NCBI GenBank assembly: GCA_021464525.1
Contig: JADRCO010001059.1
Coordinates: 1 to 23,056 of the forward strand
Source: Rhizophagus sp. LPA8_4_AMF
Lineage: Eukaryota > Glomeromycota > Glomeromycetes > Glomerales > Glomeraceae
Length of the DNA: 23,056 nucleotides
Direction: 5' to 3'
The number at the start of each line of letters is the position of its first letter. The stretch's first letter is position 1. The notes under the pieces were generated by a model. It worked only from the letters and a program-made list of their open reading frames with translations, did no database searches and was not told the origin of the DNA. Positions 1 to 9,594 of the stretch are shown in pieces. A program made the translations under genes and the position numbers.

Positions 1-12
1 CCCCCCCCCCCC
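1..12. repeat. poly-C homopolymer at left end
   Basis: Twelve C residues open the window and are followed by ordinary AT-rich sequence. A second C-rich patch (six C, A, five C) lies at 112-123. Together with the 20-C run at the right end this suggests that the piece was cut or assembled at C homopolymers. Whether the tracts are genuine or an assembly artefact cannot be told from the sequence. Confidence 0.9.
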
Positions 13-1904
13 TAGGTAAGATTTTTTTTAACCAATAATATTTAAATATATATATTATTAAGTTTAACCAATAAGAATGCTTATTTGTGTGTCACGTAAG
101 ATTTTGGTTGACCCCCCACCCCCTAAAATATTACCTAATATCTGTCACTGCCCTTACATATCGACGGATTCTACACAATACAAAGAAAAACAGAGAATGA
201 TAAGAATAAAGGATATATATAGTGCAAATATCTGACATCAGCGAATACGGATATTCACGTATTATAATCTGAGGATGAAAATCTTATTGGATTCATTAAC
301 GTTAATATCGTTACCACCTTAAGCGCTTCTTTCAAGACTCTAAAATATCTCCTACAAAATTAAGAAAAAAATAGAAAATCATACAATAAATTATAGTTAT
401 TGGATGGGGTAAAAATATCGATCACCTGACTGATATGTTCCACCCAAGATCATTAACAGTTTTTATATAAAAGTCTAATTTTTTAAATAATAAATACATA
501 ACCGTCCCACCGGTCTACCAAGATCGGCATGATCCTAATATGCTGCATAATATTATAATAATTATTCACAATCTTACATAATGCTTAGATGAATTAAATA
601 TGATATTTTTTACCAAATTATTTTGTTTATACGTTAGTCGAAGTTTTTTCATTTGATCTCTCGCCCGATAATTATGTATTATGTTCCATTACAAACATGC
701 CGTATGATATGAAGTGAAATACTAATATTGACGAAAGAATATGATTTTGTCATTACTATCTAACAAAACTGTTTGGCCGCTCCAAGTCAATTCTCTGTTT
801 AGCATAGTTACACAATCCGGATAAAAACTTTACCTTTAAAATTTTTGCTTAAATTAAAGAATTTTGTGTTGATGAAAAGGGTGGGCCAAAATAATTCATG
901 GAAGTATAGCCACAGGACAAATAAGTACAATTTCTGAAATTTATTATATGTCGTTTTCCAAATTCTAACCCTAAATAAGTACGTCCATAAAAATAAAAAT
1001 AAATGAATAGATGAATAAATAAGTAAAATATAAAGATAGCACAAATAAGAGCGTCAATAGAAGAATTGCATATATCCTATTGTCACTAAATTTAACTTTT
1101 CCATTTGCCAGCAGATACGGTTCACTTTTATTATAAAAGTGATATTTTAACTGTCCTTCATCACGTAAGTCGATTTGTGGATAAACGAAATTTTTGTATA
1201 ACGTATAATTAATAACTTACCATAATTTTTAGATAAACAAGGACTGTGAGATACAAAGAAGTGAAAGCGAAAAGTGATAATCGAAACGGAGAACGTACAT
1301 TTTAAACATTTGACCTTTTCGACAAATTTTTAACAAATAGAGAGGGTAAAGTAAAAATTTTAAGTTATTGAGCTTTTAAATTTTGTTACGAATCTAAATT
1401 AAATTAAAATTAAAGCAATATAATTGTTCATAAAATTATTATTAAATTCTCATTTTCCTTAGAATAAAAGGTTAGATTAATTTCGAAAAGTTATTAAAAT
1501 TCCATTAAATCTCATTTACCTATTTTGATTTGCTAATTAAATTTAACCTATTTATTCAACAATAAATGACTAATAATAATATATAGTACATACATAAATA
1601 TTGCATATTATGATATTTATATAGTTGGTATTTACATAAGAAAATAAAGTTGAATTATTTAATAAGATAAGAAATGTTTTTTTTTTATGAATAAAAATCA
1701 AAAAATCAGTATTATTAGATCCTCCAAGTTCAATTAAATCGAGTTGAATTAAAATTTATTTTTAGTATTTCCTCCAGTCCAATTTCTCTTAAAATTGCAA
1801 TATCGCATTTTTTGCATTAGTTTGCTGTCGCTTGCAATCTAGACATATAATTGAGATTCATTTTAAGTGTTAACATCATATAATAAGTACAAATTATAAA
1901 ACAT
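13..1904. other. AT-rich stretch without a convincing gene
   Basis: This stretch is very AT-rich, with stops in every frame at short intervals. The motif TTAACCAATAA occurs twice near the start (about 29 and 63). The longest open frame (808-1044, minus) is a leucine/phenylalanine/tyrosine-rich hydrophobic translation of A/T runs with no recognisable domain. I see no RNA gene, no clear splice-site-flanked exon and no mobile-element terminus. Confidence 0.6.
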
Positions 1905-2513
1905 TTAATTGAAAAAATCATTACATACGTAATAAATGTCATCATACGTAAAGCATTGCCTTCGCTTTATTAAATCCCCGTAAGAATAATCCATTATTTG
2001 AAGTTGTTTTCTTTTACTGAAACCTATTTTATTAATATTGGCTATTACTCGATCTTTAATTTGGTCAATTTCGTTTATACTGGTAGCTTGTTCAATTTGT
2101 TTCTCCCAAGTTTGATTACTTCTTTCTAACTCGTTATTTGTAATTTCCACTATTGGACTAAGATAGTTTAGTTCTATTGAGTCTTGATTATTTAAACAAT
2201 CATTAATTTCTTTAATGGCGATAATTCTTGCTTCCTGAAGCGTTATCATCCCGTGGTGTTTTCTATAGTCTGTAATTAATTTGATTAATGATTTTTTCTT
2301 AATGATATCGTCATTTGGAAAATGGTAACTATAATATGGGTTATTCTTGAATTTATTCTCAAATTCTTGCTTCCAATTATCTTCTAAAATTTCATGAGTT
2401 TTACTTTGTAAATTTACATTATTTAAAGCAGTTTCTATTTCTCCGATAGCACTTTTAACAAGGATATTTCCCGTTTGTTCAGCAACAATTTTTCTTTCGA
2501 ACATATTGAACAT
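1905..2513 (-). CDS. hypothetical protein, 202 residues
   Basis: This is one of two long uninterrupted reading frames in the window. The product is not recognised. It is hydrophilic and rich in Glu, Lys, Asn and Ile. There is no signal peptide or membrane segment, and it is probably mostly helical: residues about 1-60 and 100-180 are charged and amphipathic. The centre contains an aromatic patch (NPYYSYHF) and the C-terminus is tyrosine- and cysteine-containing. Two start codons lie close together at the N-terminus (Met1 and Met4), and the outer one is used here. A frame of this length is unlikely by chance in sequence this AT-rich, where stops come about every dozen codons. No TATA box or polyadenylation signal stands out, so it could be one exon of a larger gene or the surviving part of one. 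The next coding trace, 3530-3877, is on the same strand about 1 kb upstream and is broken. Confidence 0.6.
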   Translation of the reverse strand: MFNMFERKIVAEQTGNILVKSAIGEIETALNNVNLQSKTHEILEDNWKQEFENKFKNNPYYSYHFPNDDIIKKKSLIKLITDYRKHHGMITLQEARIIAIKEINDCLNNQDSIELNYLSPIVEITNNELERSNQTWEKQIEQATSINEIDQIKDRVIANINKIGFSKRKQLQIMDYSYGDLIKRRQCFTYDDIYYVCNDFFN

Positions 2514-2834
2514 ATTGGGTGAAAATTATTATAGTAATTTAAAATTGCACGTAACAAGATTTGTAAGATATTTTTTGTTTAGAGTTTAATAGGTACAATG
2601 GACGTATTTATGAGGAATTTTTCGTACACAGAATCACATTATTTTGTTCACACGAGTCACGAGTCATGATAGTGTTATGATACTACAAAAACAAGAGTAA
2701 GGGACGATCATGTAACATTTTATAAAAATTTTATATCACATTTAAATAACGCACATATCTGATCTATATTCTAATTAAAAATTTATCAGCGCAACCAATA
2801 GTCAGATAATAAAATAGATCATATATTTATTTAT

Positions 2835-2908
2835 ATGCATGTGATATCCGGTAATTGCCGATTATTTCCGGTAATGACCGACGGAATTGGCGCAGCAGTA
2901 ACATGCAT
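2835..2908. repeat. 74-bp unit with inverted ends and internal direct repeat
   Basis: The unit is bounded by a perfect 8-bp inverted repeat, ATGCATGT (2835-2842) and ACATGCAT (2901-2908). Inside it the motif TCCGGTAATNNCCGA occurs twice with a 21-bp period (2847-2861 and 2868-2882). The interior is noticeably more GC-rich than its surroundings. It may be a small transposable-element remnant or a protein-binding site cluster about 330 bp upstream of the minus-strand gene. There is no further evidence for either. Confidence 0.4.
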
Positions 2909-3265
2909 TTAATTTCGTCTCGCACTCCTATTTGTTTAATTATAATCAAACATTGAAAATAATAAAATAAAAATAAAAGATGAAAAATAGATCATTGTTT
3001 GTGATAAACGGTTGATATATTTTATTAGCAAAAAAATATAATATTTCTAAGTTCGTTAAATCAGCTGACCATGTATCTTCGTAATGGGAAGAAAGTATTT
3101 TATAAGATTATAAAGTCATGGTATTGGTAATCAAAGCTTTTTAAAAAGAAATATGCAAGATTTTATTAGTATAATGCGAGAAAGGAGAAAAGAAAAATGA
3201 AGTTGCGTAGCGTGTTGTTATTTACTCTTATTTTGTATTATCGTATTCATTAAAGCTTTTGACAA

Positions 3266-3316
3266 TTTTTTTTTTTTTTTTTTTTTGTTTTTTTTTTTTT
3301 TTTTTTTTTTTTTTTT
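3266..3316. repeat. poly-T tract, about 50 bp
   Basis: Twenty-one T, one G, then twenty-nine T. The tract is flanked by AGCTTTT on both sides (3254-3260 and 3318-3324). A poly-A tail between short direct repeats on the minus strand would fit a retroposed insertion. However, there is no body sequence next to the tail within the repeats, so simple replication slippage is at least as likely. Confidence 0.85.
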
Positions 3317-3529
3317 GAGCTTTTATTAATAAAGTACCTAAATATAGGATACTGCAAAGACTTTATATACTAAAGATTTCACGGATCGTTCGATAAGAAT
3401 AAAAGATATGATCAGTAATACTTATTAAGTTACGCCACAAAAATGTCAATGAAATGAATGAAATGTTATAATATTAACCAATCGCAAGAATTTATAATGC
3501 CCGTAGTGGAATTTGATGGATCAAAACAT

Positions 3530-3877
3530 CTAAAATGTAACATTAGCCCATTTATCATTATTACTAGGTTTGTAAATATCATATGCATTTGTGTTGGCGT
3601 ATTTTCTTACTAACACTGGGGGTATTACGCCATAAATTTGATATTGATTATCAACACATAACAGATAATGATCTTTCCATTAAATTACGGGATCTTCAGT
3701 TTTTCCGAAACTATTTTCAGGAGTCTTTAACCCCTGACTAGAACTCTTCGATAATTTCTTTACTTTTCTCCTCTTCACTTACAAATTATTATTATTCGCT
3801 CCCTTTTCGTTAACAGAATCCGTTACGCATAAACATGTGGGTGATATCACAATGAAGAATTTCCTCCCGAAAAATTC
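3530..3877 (-). pseudogene. decayed coding frame, unknown protein, two internal stops
   Basis: A single minus-strand frame reads through about 115 codons interrupted only by two TAA codons (3779-3781 and 3680-3682). The three open blocks of 32, 32 and 49 codons are long for this base composition. The text is protein-like: a cysteine/valine-rich start, an Asn run, a basic serine-rich linker (KRRKVKKLSKSSSQGLK), then an aromatic block containing DNQYQIYGVIPPVLVRKYA. The IYGVIP string resembles the activation-segment region of Rhizophagus kinase-like proteins, as in the neighbouring pseudogene, but what follows does not continue as a kinase. It could be a chimera or an unrelated protein. A GTAAGT at the first stop hints at a splice donor, but splicing to the nearest CAG breaks the frame. 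Confidence 0.4.
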
Positions 3878-4571
3878 TTATTAAGAATTGACCAATTAAT
3901 TTAAAAAAAAAGAATAATATATTAATTTATAATTATAAATAAAAAAAAGGTTTTTGTGATTTACTTTCAGTAACAAATAGTGACGACCAAGGAAAAAATT
4001 TGTTTTTTCTTTAATAGTATTACTAAAGTTCTTTGGCAACAATTTCTTACTTATAGAATGTTAGTATTATAGAAAGTAATAAAACTCTACAATAAGGACA
4101 AATAAAAATCACTTTTTATAATTAATTGACCAAAAGCTAATTAAAAATGATGAAATGCCTAAAACGCGTTATCATGTACAGTAAATCTAGTATGCAATAT
4201 TTAAGAAATTTATTCGGGGTTAAGGTTGAGTGATTTCTTTTAGTTAGAATTAATATTACAATGTTTAGATGCTAATCCATCAAATAGATCAATAGCATCC
4301 CAACTTCATGTTTCGAAACTGTATAAAAAAAAAAAAAATCTAACGAGAAATATTAATATTATATCTAACGAAAAAAATAAAACAATTCCTGACGAAGTAT
4401 ATTTTTAACGAAAGCCTAATTTTTCTTATCCAAATATCAAAACTGAATGTCTAATATTAATATTACTACGATTTTAACATTTGGTGTTAATTGAATTTTC
4501 CTTTTACATCATAGAGAAGGATTATATATTTAACGGACAATTGAAATAAATGTTCGTTTCATGACATCGTA

Positions 4572-5340
4572 AAATATTAAAATCAAAATTTCTTCAGCAG
4601 CATCAAATTAATCTGATAAATCAGATGGATCAGGATTATCACAAATTTCTGAGCAATCATAAAGTTGAGACGCTGTTGGTCTATTTGATGGATTGGTATC
4701 ATAACATTGTAATATTAGAATAATCAGATGGAGTTACACTAGCAACACTTGGTCTTAGCCTTATGTAGATTGTAGATTTCTTGAATAATTGTTTATCATG
4801 AGGTTTATCGTGAACGAGTAGCAGCTGATAACATCACATGATCATACCAAAGCTATAAATATCAGATTCTTTGGTTGGTGTACTATTCCCATCCAATATT
4901 TTTGGAGCAACAAAAGGTATTACGCCATAATTTGTTGAGATAACACCGATTTGTCAACAGATCCGTTAAGTCCAGTATCGGCGATTTTAGCATCAACTGA
5001 ATCCATTTCATTTTCAACTAGTATATTACCTCCATGCAAATGTCCATGAACAAGACCTAGTTCATGAATTACATTAAAACCCGCGGATATTGACCACAAC
5101 GTATCCACAATATTTCTCCAGCAAATAATCCCCATAGATTCTTCAAGATACGAGTACAAATTTTCCATTTTGTAATATCATAGAACGAACATATAACATG
5201 ACGTTTGGTCTTTGGTTACACTAAAACAATCTGCTAGTGCTCCAATTTGTCAGTTGCTGTATAATTGAGATTTAATGTTCAAAATGATCTCCCCGATCGG
5301 AAGATGAACCTAATGAGCGTGACTGATCTCCAAAATCCAT
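4572..5340 (-). pseudogene. protein-kinase-like pseudogene (Rhizophagus-type family)
   Basis: Translating the minus strand in several frames gives an almost complete kinase C-lobe. Around 5160-5230 it reads DCFSVTKDQTSCYMFVL, then (4920-5168, open) an N-terminal MENLYSYLEESMG block, GLVHGHLHGGNIL at the catalytic-loop position and AKIADTGL at the DFG position. After a frameshift near 4935 comes YGVIPFVAPKILDGNS and SDIYSFGMIM. Further frameshifts near 4837, 4812 and 4785 follow, then one open block with NPSNRPTASQLYDCSEICD and PDPSDLSD. A TAA follows, then FDAAEEI. The catalytic HRD is HGH, DFG is DTG and APE is APK, so the family member was probably already a pseudokinase before it broke. 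The glycine-rich loop and lysine strand are missing or unreadable upstream, so the limit at 5340 is approximate. This family is greatly expanded in arbuscular mycorrhizal fungi (knowledge of the family, not a search). Confidence 0.85.
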
Positions 5341-5803
5341 ATAATTTTTTTTTTTTAAAAAAAAATTGAAGTGCTTTATAAATATAATTAAGGTTTTTGT
5401 CTCACATGTTTAACTGTTGTTATGTAAGCCATTTTTTCAGTAGAAATAACCAGAAAGAAACGGGAAAGAATTATCTCATACAACTTATAATATACAAATA
5501 ATACAATGGACTGAAAGTTCTTTTTTTTTCGGTATCATTTGTGTAACACTAATCAAAACGTGACCATCACAGCCGATTTCCTTGACAATATTTGTTTTAA
5601 AACAGGTTTTTTTGAAACGTAAAATGAATCAAATGAATTTAATGTGGAAATATCTATTATTTCTAGTTTAATAGCATCAAGTTATATCATTCTCATATTT
5701 TGAATTTGATCTTGAAGTCGTTTTATGGCACGTACTAAAATTCATCGATTTCTTTTGTGTTTGTATTTTCATTGCCAACATTTTTTATTTTTTGCATAGT
5801 TAT

Positions 5804-6090
5804 CCCGGGTCGCATTCATTTCACCAACAGTCATTTCACCGACAATTATCTTATCACCGACAGGGTCATTTCGCAGACAAATGTTTTGATCTCACCGACA
5901 AGGGAGTTTAGGATTAGAGTTAGGGTTAGGTAAGGAAATTAGGGTTAGGATTAGGGTTAGGTAAGGAAATTAGAGTTAGGATTAGGGTTAGGATAAGGTT
6001 AGGATAAATGGATTGGGATTTCAAAACTGTCGGGTCGATGAAGTGAGATAATTGTCGGTGAAATGATTGTCGGTGAGACCCGATCGACAT
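5804..6090. mobile_element. fold-back element with TCGGTGAAATGA arms
   Basis: The left arm (5804-5900) and right arm (6021-6083) are imperfect inverted copies. CGGGTC, TCATTTCACCGACAATTATCT and similar strings on the left match CGGTGAAATGATTGTCGGTGAGACCCG read in reverse on the right. Each arm is built from several copies of the roughly 15-bp motif TCGGTGAAATGA. The centre is the telomere-like array listed separately. There is no coding capacity and no clear target-site duplication. A non-autonomous fold-back element or a minisatellite that has inverted would both fit. Confidence 0.55.
5908..6006 (+). repeat. interstitial telomere-like TTAGGG array
   Basis: This is a degenerate array of TTAGGG/TTAGG on the plus strand with an approximately 31-bp higher-order unit (GGATTAGGGTTAGGTAAGG followed by AAATTAGAGTTA). 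About two full units and two partial ones are present. TTAGGG is the common fungal telomere repeat. Here it is internal, degenerate and enclosed by inverted arms, so it is not a chromosome end as it stands. Confidence 0.75.
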
Positions 6091-6468
6091 GAAAAATATT
6101 CTGTATTTTTTATTATTATTTTTTACTCTAAATAATTCATTTTATATTTTGTATTTATCGTTTCTAATCAATAAAAAACAAAAATGTTTTCATCGAGCAA
6201 TAATTATTTATCGTACGAAACAACTATTATAAAATTGGATGTTATTTATTGATTAAAGTTAATTTTATTATTGCAATTTGAAAGTAAATACTGTATGTCT
6301 AACAATTTTTTAAAAGCAGTAAATTTTTCTTTATTAATTATAATTACAAAGAAATGTCATGAATCACTATTTTGCCGATAGTCCATGACACCTTACTGCG
6401 CCTTAATTTTATCGTTCTTTTGATTTTTTTAAGGGGAATTACTCGTTGAAATGGTTTCGGAAGAATGT
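6091..6468. other. AT-rich spacer between repeat remnants
   Basis: There is no supported gene. A minus-strand open frame (6344-6664) runs through this spacer and the degenerate repeat next to it, but its product is low-information and it shares sequence with the repeat. No splice sites or promoter motifs stand out. Confidence 0.5.
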
Positions 6469-6554
6469 GACGTCGGTGAGATGACAAGTCTACAAAGTGA
6501 AGATAATAAGATAATAAATTTATGTCAGTGAAACAGGTGTCGGTAAAATGAGTG
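6469..6554. repeat. second degenerate cluster of TCGGTGAAATGA motifs
   Basis: GTCGGTGAGATGA (about 6472-6484), GTCAGTGAAACA and TGTCGGTAAAATGAGTG (to 6554) are variants of the motif that makes the arms of the fold-back element about 400 bp to the left. This is probably a decayed arm of the same or a related element, in the same orientation as its right arm. Confidence 0.5.
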
Positions 6555-7841
6555 AATACGTATTTATATTCATGATTTAAAAATACGTTGCCAAATATGG
6601 CATTTATTATACAATATTCAACTTGCCAATGTTTTTGAGAATGGCAATACAAACTTCCATTCAATTAAATTAGTCAAGAGTCCTACACTTAAATATAACA
6701 TATTCAGTAAAACGAGGCGGCATTTAGAATTAATTATGATGTTTATTAGAACCATTTAATTATTTAAAGAAATGATTGAAAAAAAAATAAATAAGCGAAT
6801 TTTGATTATTTTGAACAGATTCTGTTCTTTTTATCTTCGAAAAAAGAAGTAAATTGAAAATCAATTGAACCAATAATTGATCTTTAACATTACTTTGCAT
6901 CTAGATAATGCATTATATGTAATGTCTAATGTTATTATGTTATTATATTATACGATGCAATTATTAAAAAAAGAACGTGTCTATCTAAATTTGACATCAA
7001 TGAAATTAATTCATTCAGTTATTATTATATCACCTTTTATCTTTTTTGATTAAAGATTTTAAAGTTTAATTATTATAACTTATTTTATAACTTTAATATA
7101 GTAAAATCTGAGTATACGTTATGCAGAAAAATACAATCAGACCTCGATATATTAAATATATATCGATATAACGATAAAATTTTACTCCCGCAGAAAAATG
7201 TCACGTTCACGTGATTTCGACGCCGATCATTTCTAAGTTAATTATCAATACTGCGTCATTTTTTTCTTTTCATGTAATATTGTAATATCAAATAAAATTT
7301 GTTTATTTTCTTGTATTAGAATCAAGAAATCAAAAATTCAGCATATTTGTTAACGTAATAACGTTACCATGAGTCCATAATACGTTTAAATAATTCTTAT
7401 GATTTATTGAGAAAAAAAAATAATAATAGTAGTAAGAAATACTACAACTTGCTTCTCTTAGATGACATCAATAAAAAAGAACAACACTTTCATATATATA
7501 TTAAATAAAACATTAAAGTTCTTATTTATTGTATTTTAAAAATAATACCTATAAAATGCAACTAATAATTATAAATTAATAATAAACGATATGGTGAACC
7601 ATAAAAAAAATAAAATAGAGAAGTTAATTGTAATAAACTATACGAATTTTAGAAATATAAAAAAAATTATTTTAGATATCTTATGATGCTTTATTTATTT
7701 TTATTTTTATTATAACGACAAGAACAGAGGAGAATACATAACAGATAGACGCTAAATTAAAAAGTAAGTAGATAACTAGACTATTCTAAACATATAAGTA
7801 TCTACCTAACCCCAGCTTCGGGAGGCTTAGGAGGCGAAGCA
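6555..7841. other. AT-rich stretch without genes
   Basis: No open frame of note and no RNA gene. At 7138 the string CAGACCTCGATATA followed by TCGATATAACGA resembles termini of pogo/Tigger-like Tc1/mariner elements. No good matching inverted end was found nearby. A weak candidate lies near 9210. Confidence 0.5.
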
Positions 7842-8073
7842 TGTATAAGTTAGCTCTAGTGTAACTTATACCAAAGGAAAGTTATACCGGGTATAAAGAG
7901 TAATGGGGAATAACTTATACTTGGTATAACTTATGGATTTTTAGTAGAAGTATATATAGAAGGGGAGTACGAAGGGGGAGAAATTAGATAGTTGAATTAG
8001 TTTAATATAGTTAGAACGAAATATTGCAGAGCGCCGGCAGAGGCAGCAATATTGTTGTTTCCTTGTTATTACA
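7842..8073 (+). mobile_element. possible solo LTR
   Basis: This stretch begins TGTATAAG and ends TTATTACA, matching the TG...CA convention of LTRs. TAACTTATAC occurs at 7862-7871 and 7911-7920, and inverted at 7843-7852 (a perfect 10-bp inverted repeat with a 9-bp loop). TTATACC-G-GGTATAA is a palindrome at 7882-7896. A TATATATA box lies at 7951-7958, and a short GC-rich patch is at about 8030-8050. These features suggest a promoter-bearing terminal repeat. There is no target-site duplication at these exact ends, no second copy and no internal retroelement coding, so the boundaries and the class are tentative. Confidence 0.35.
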
Positions 8074-8881
8074 CTAAATCTGTATAAAAAAAAAATTTCC
8101 GAATAATCGTCTTATTTATTGTTTTTAACACCTTCACGTCTTTTTTTCATTGAAAGTGTTCGATATTTTCTTTATTGGAAATTTCCGATTGGGAATGATA
8201 GTTATAAATATGAGAACTAGAGAAACTTTAATTTGCACGTGGATAAATCATGATTGGCTAATTATTAATAACATACATCTGTTATACCAATTAATTCTAA
8301 GAATACAGCGAATTGCCTAATCTACTATATTTATTTTATATACAATTAATTATAGCTATTTATCAAATTTATATGTATAATAATAATAAATGATAATACA
8401 TTCTTTTCAAAATAGCCAAGAGAACAGATGAGCAAAGATTTAAGATTTAAAAACGCATCCTAAATCCAAATATGACATCAAATCTCAAAGAATCAAAACT
8501 AATATTTACTGAAACAAATCTTTATAAAGAAAATCTAAAGATCCCTTAAGGATGGCCTTAAAGAAATTCGTTCCCAAAGAAAAAAATCAAGAGAAGTTCT
8601 TTCAGAGATGCAATTAAATGAGATTCGGGCATCACATCTCTTTGAAACATGTTTGGTAAATGAAATTTAAATATTTATATACGAGATTAATACATTTTTT
8701 CAAAATTATGATATAATAAATTTATTAATTATAAATAAAATAAAAAGTACCGGAATTTTCCGAAAATAATGTGTTAAATATTAATTGCTATTAAATTTAC
8801 AAAAAAATCTGTAATAGTGACAATTGCATGAGACTATACATATATTTGATTTAGATTGATCACCCCAATGTACCATTAATT
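8074..8881. other. AT-rich stretch without genes
   Basis: No open frame, RNA gene or repeat structure that I can support. The short motif AAGATTTAAGATTTAA near 8435 is a local slippage-type repeat. Confidence 0.55.
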
Positions 8882-9012
8882 GACTTGGGTGGCTTACATT
8901 ATTTGTATACGTGACAAAATGATGACATGATTATAGTCTGAAAATTCGTGAATAAGCCACAGCCACATTTATTTGGCTTGGGTGGCTTACATATTTGTAT
9001 ACGTGGCAAAAT
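8882..9012 (+). repeat. pair of 38-bp direct repeats, 93 bp apart
   Basis: CTTGGGTGGCTTACAT followed by TATTTGTATACGTG and CAAAAT occurs at 8882-8920 and 8975-9012 with a few differences, giving a period of 93 bp. The copies lie about 600-700 bp upstream of the secreted-protein gene. They could be duplicated regulatory sequence or simply a local tandem duplication. Nothing in the sequence decides between these. Confidence 0.7.
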
Positions 9013-9018
9013 AACGAT

Positions 9019-9032
9019 TTAACGCGCGTTAA
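9019..9032. promoter_or_regulatory. 14-bp perfect palindrome TTAACGCGCGTTAA
   Basis: This is an isolated GC core (ACGCGCGT) in strongly AT-rich surroundings. It is perfectly palindromic and immediately follows the second copy of the 38-bp repeat. ACGCG is the core of the fungal MCB/MBF-type cell-cycle box, but the consensus ACGCGT is only approximated. A dimer-binding site for the gene at 9595 is possible. Confidence 0.3.
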
Positions 9033-9532
9033 TAACTTAGTGTTAATATTTAGGGTTTCTTTCTAATTACCTGATAAAATTCTTTTTTTCAATAAATTTA
9101 AGACAGTACGCTGGCCACCACCAGCTTTACAAAATTAAGCAATTCATAATTTCTTAATTAAATCAAATTAATGAGTCTTCTTGGGTCCGAGTTTATATAT
9201 AGTATATTTGAGGTCTATCAATGGAAAAACAAGGAATATATTTAATTGGCAATATTGGTCTTATTTATTATGTCGTAAAAAAAAAATGTATATATTGATG
9301 TAAAAAATAATTTAGATGATGTAGTAAAAAAAAAAGCTCCATTAAAAAATCAATCTTGAATCATGAAATTAGTGTGATAATCAAAATTTCAATACGTTTA
9401 TATACAACACACATTATACACTGATTAATTAATCCTTAAACACTAAGCCTTAATAAGCCACATTCAAACCGGCTTAAGAGATGAATTAAAGCACATTTTA
9501 ATATCTATTTATTCTAAGGTTAATTATTTCAA

Positions 9533-9543
9533 ATATATAAAGG
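9533..9543 (+). promoter_or_regulatory. TATA box of the secreted-protein gene
   Basis: ATATATAAAGG lies 53 bp before the start codon at 9595. Transcription starting about 30 bp downstream would give a very short leader. This is a good core promoter match, but TATA-like strings are common at this base composition. Confidence 0.45.
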
Positions 9544-9574
9544 ATATGCAAATGCACACATTCTTCATCCATTA

Positions 9575-9592
9575 ATGACAAAACTATATTAA
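9575..9592 (+). promoter_or_regulatory. five-codon upstream ORF (MTKLY)
   Basis: ATGACAAAACTATATTAA ends two bases before the main start codon. Its first three codons (Met-Thr-Lys) repeat those of the main protein, so it may be a local duplication of the start region. If the leader includes it, it could lower translation of the main frame or allow reinitiation. The transcription start is unknown. Confidence 0.35.
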
Positions 9593-9594
9593 CA

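Larger units (their letters stand above)
2514..3529. other. intergenic stretch, no gene seen
   Basis: There is no reading frame of note on either strand. The stretch holds a 74-bp unit with inverted ends (2835-2908) and a long T tract (3266-3316), listed separately. The part up to about 2700 would hold the promoter of the minus-strand frame at 1905-2513, but no core promoter motif is clear. Confidence 0.6.

Noticed and set aside
808-1044. 78-codon minus-strand frame with hydrophobic product
   Set aside because: The product is almost entirely Leu, Phe, Tyr, Ile from A/T runs. No signal-peptide architecture, no domain, no promoter; expected by chance here.
6344-6664. 106-codon minus-strand frame
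   Set aside because: It runs through the degenerate TCGGTGAAATGA cluster. The product has no recognisable domain and its repeated FTxFTD-type text comes from the minisatellite.
7138-9222. AGACCTC ends at 7138 and (inverted) about 9216 as termini of a 2.1-kb element
   Set aside because: Similarity beyond seven bases is mostly TA repeats, there is no coding sequence for a transposase, and no target duplication could be matched.
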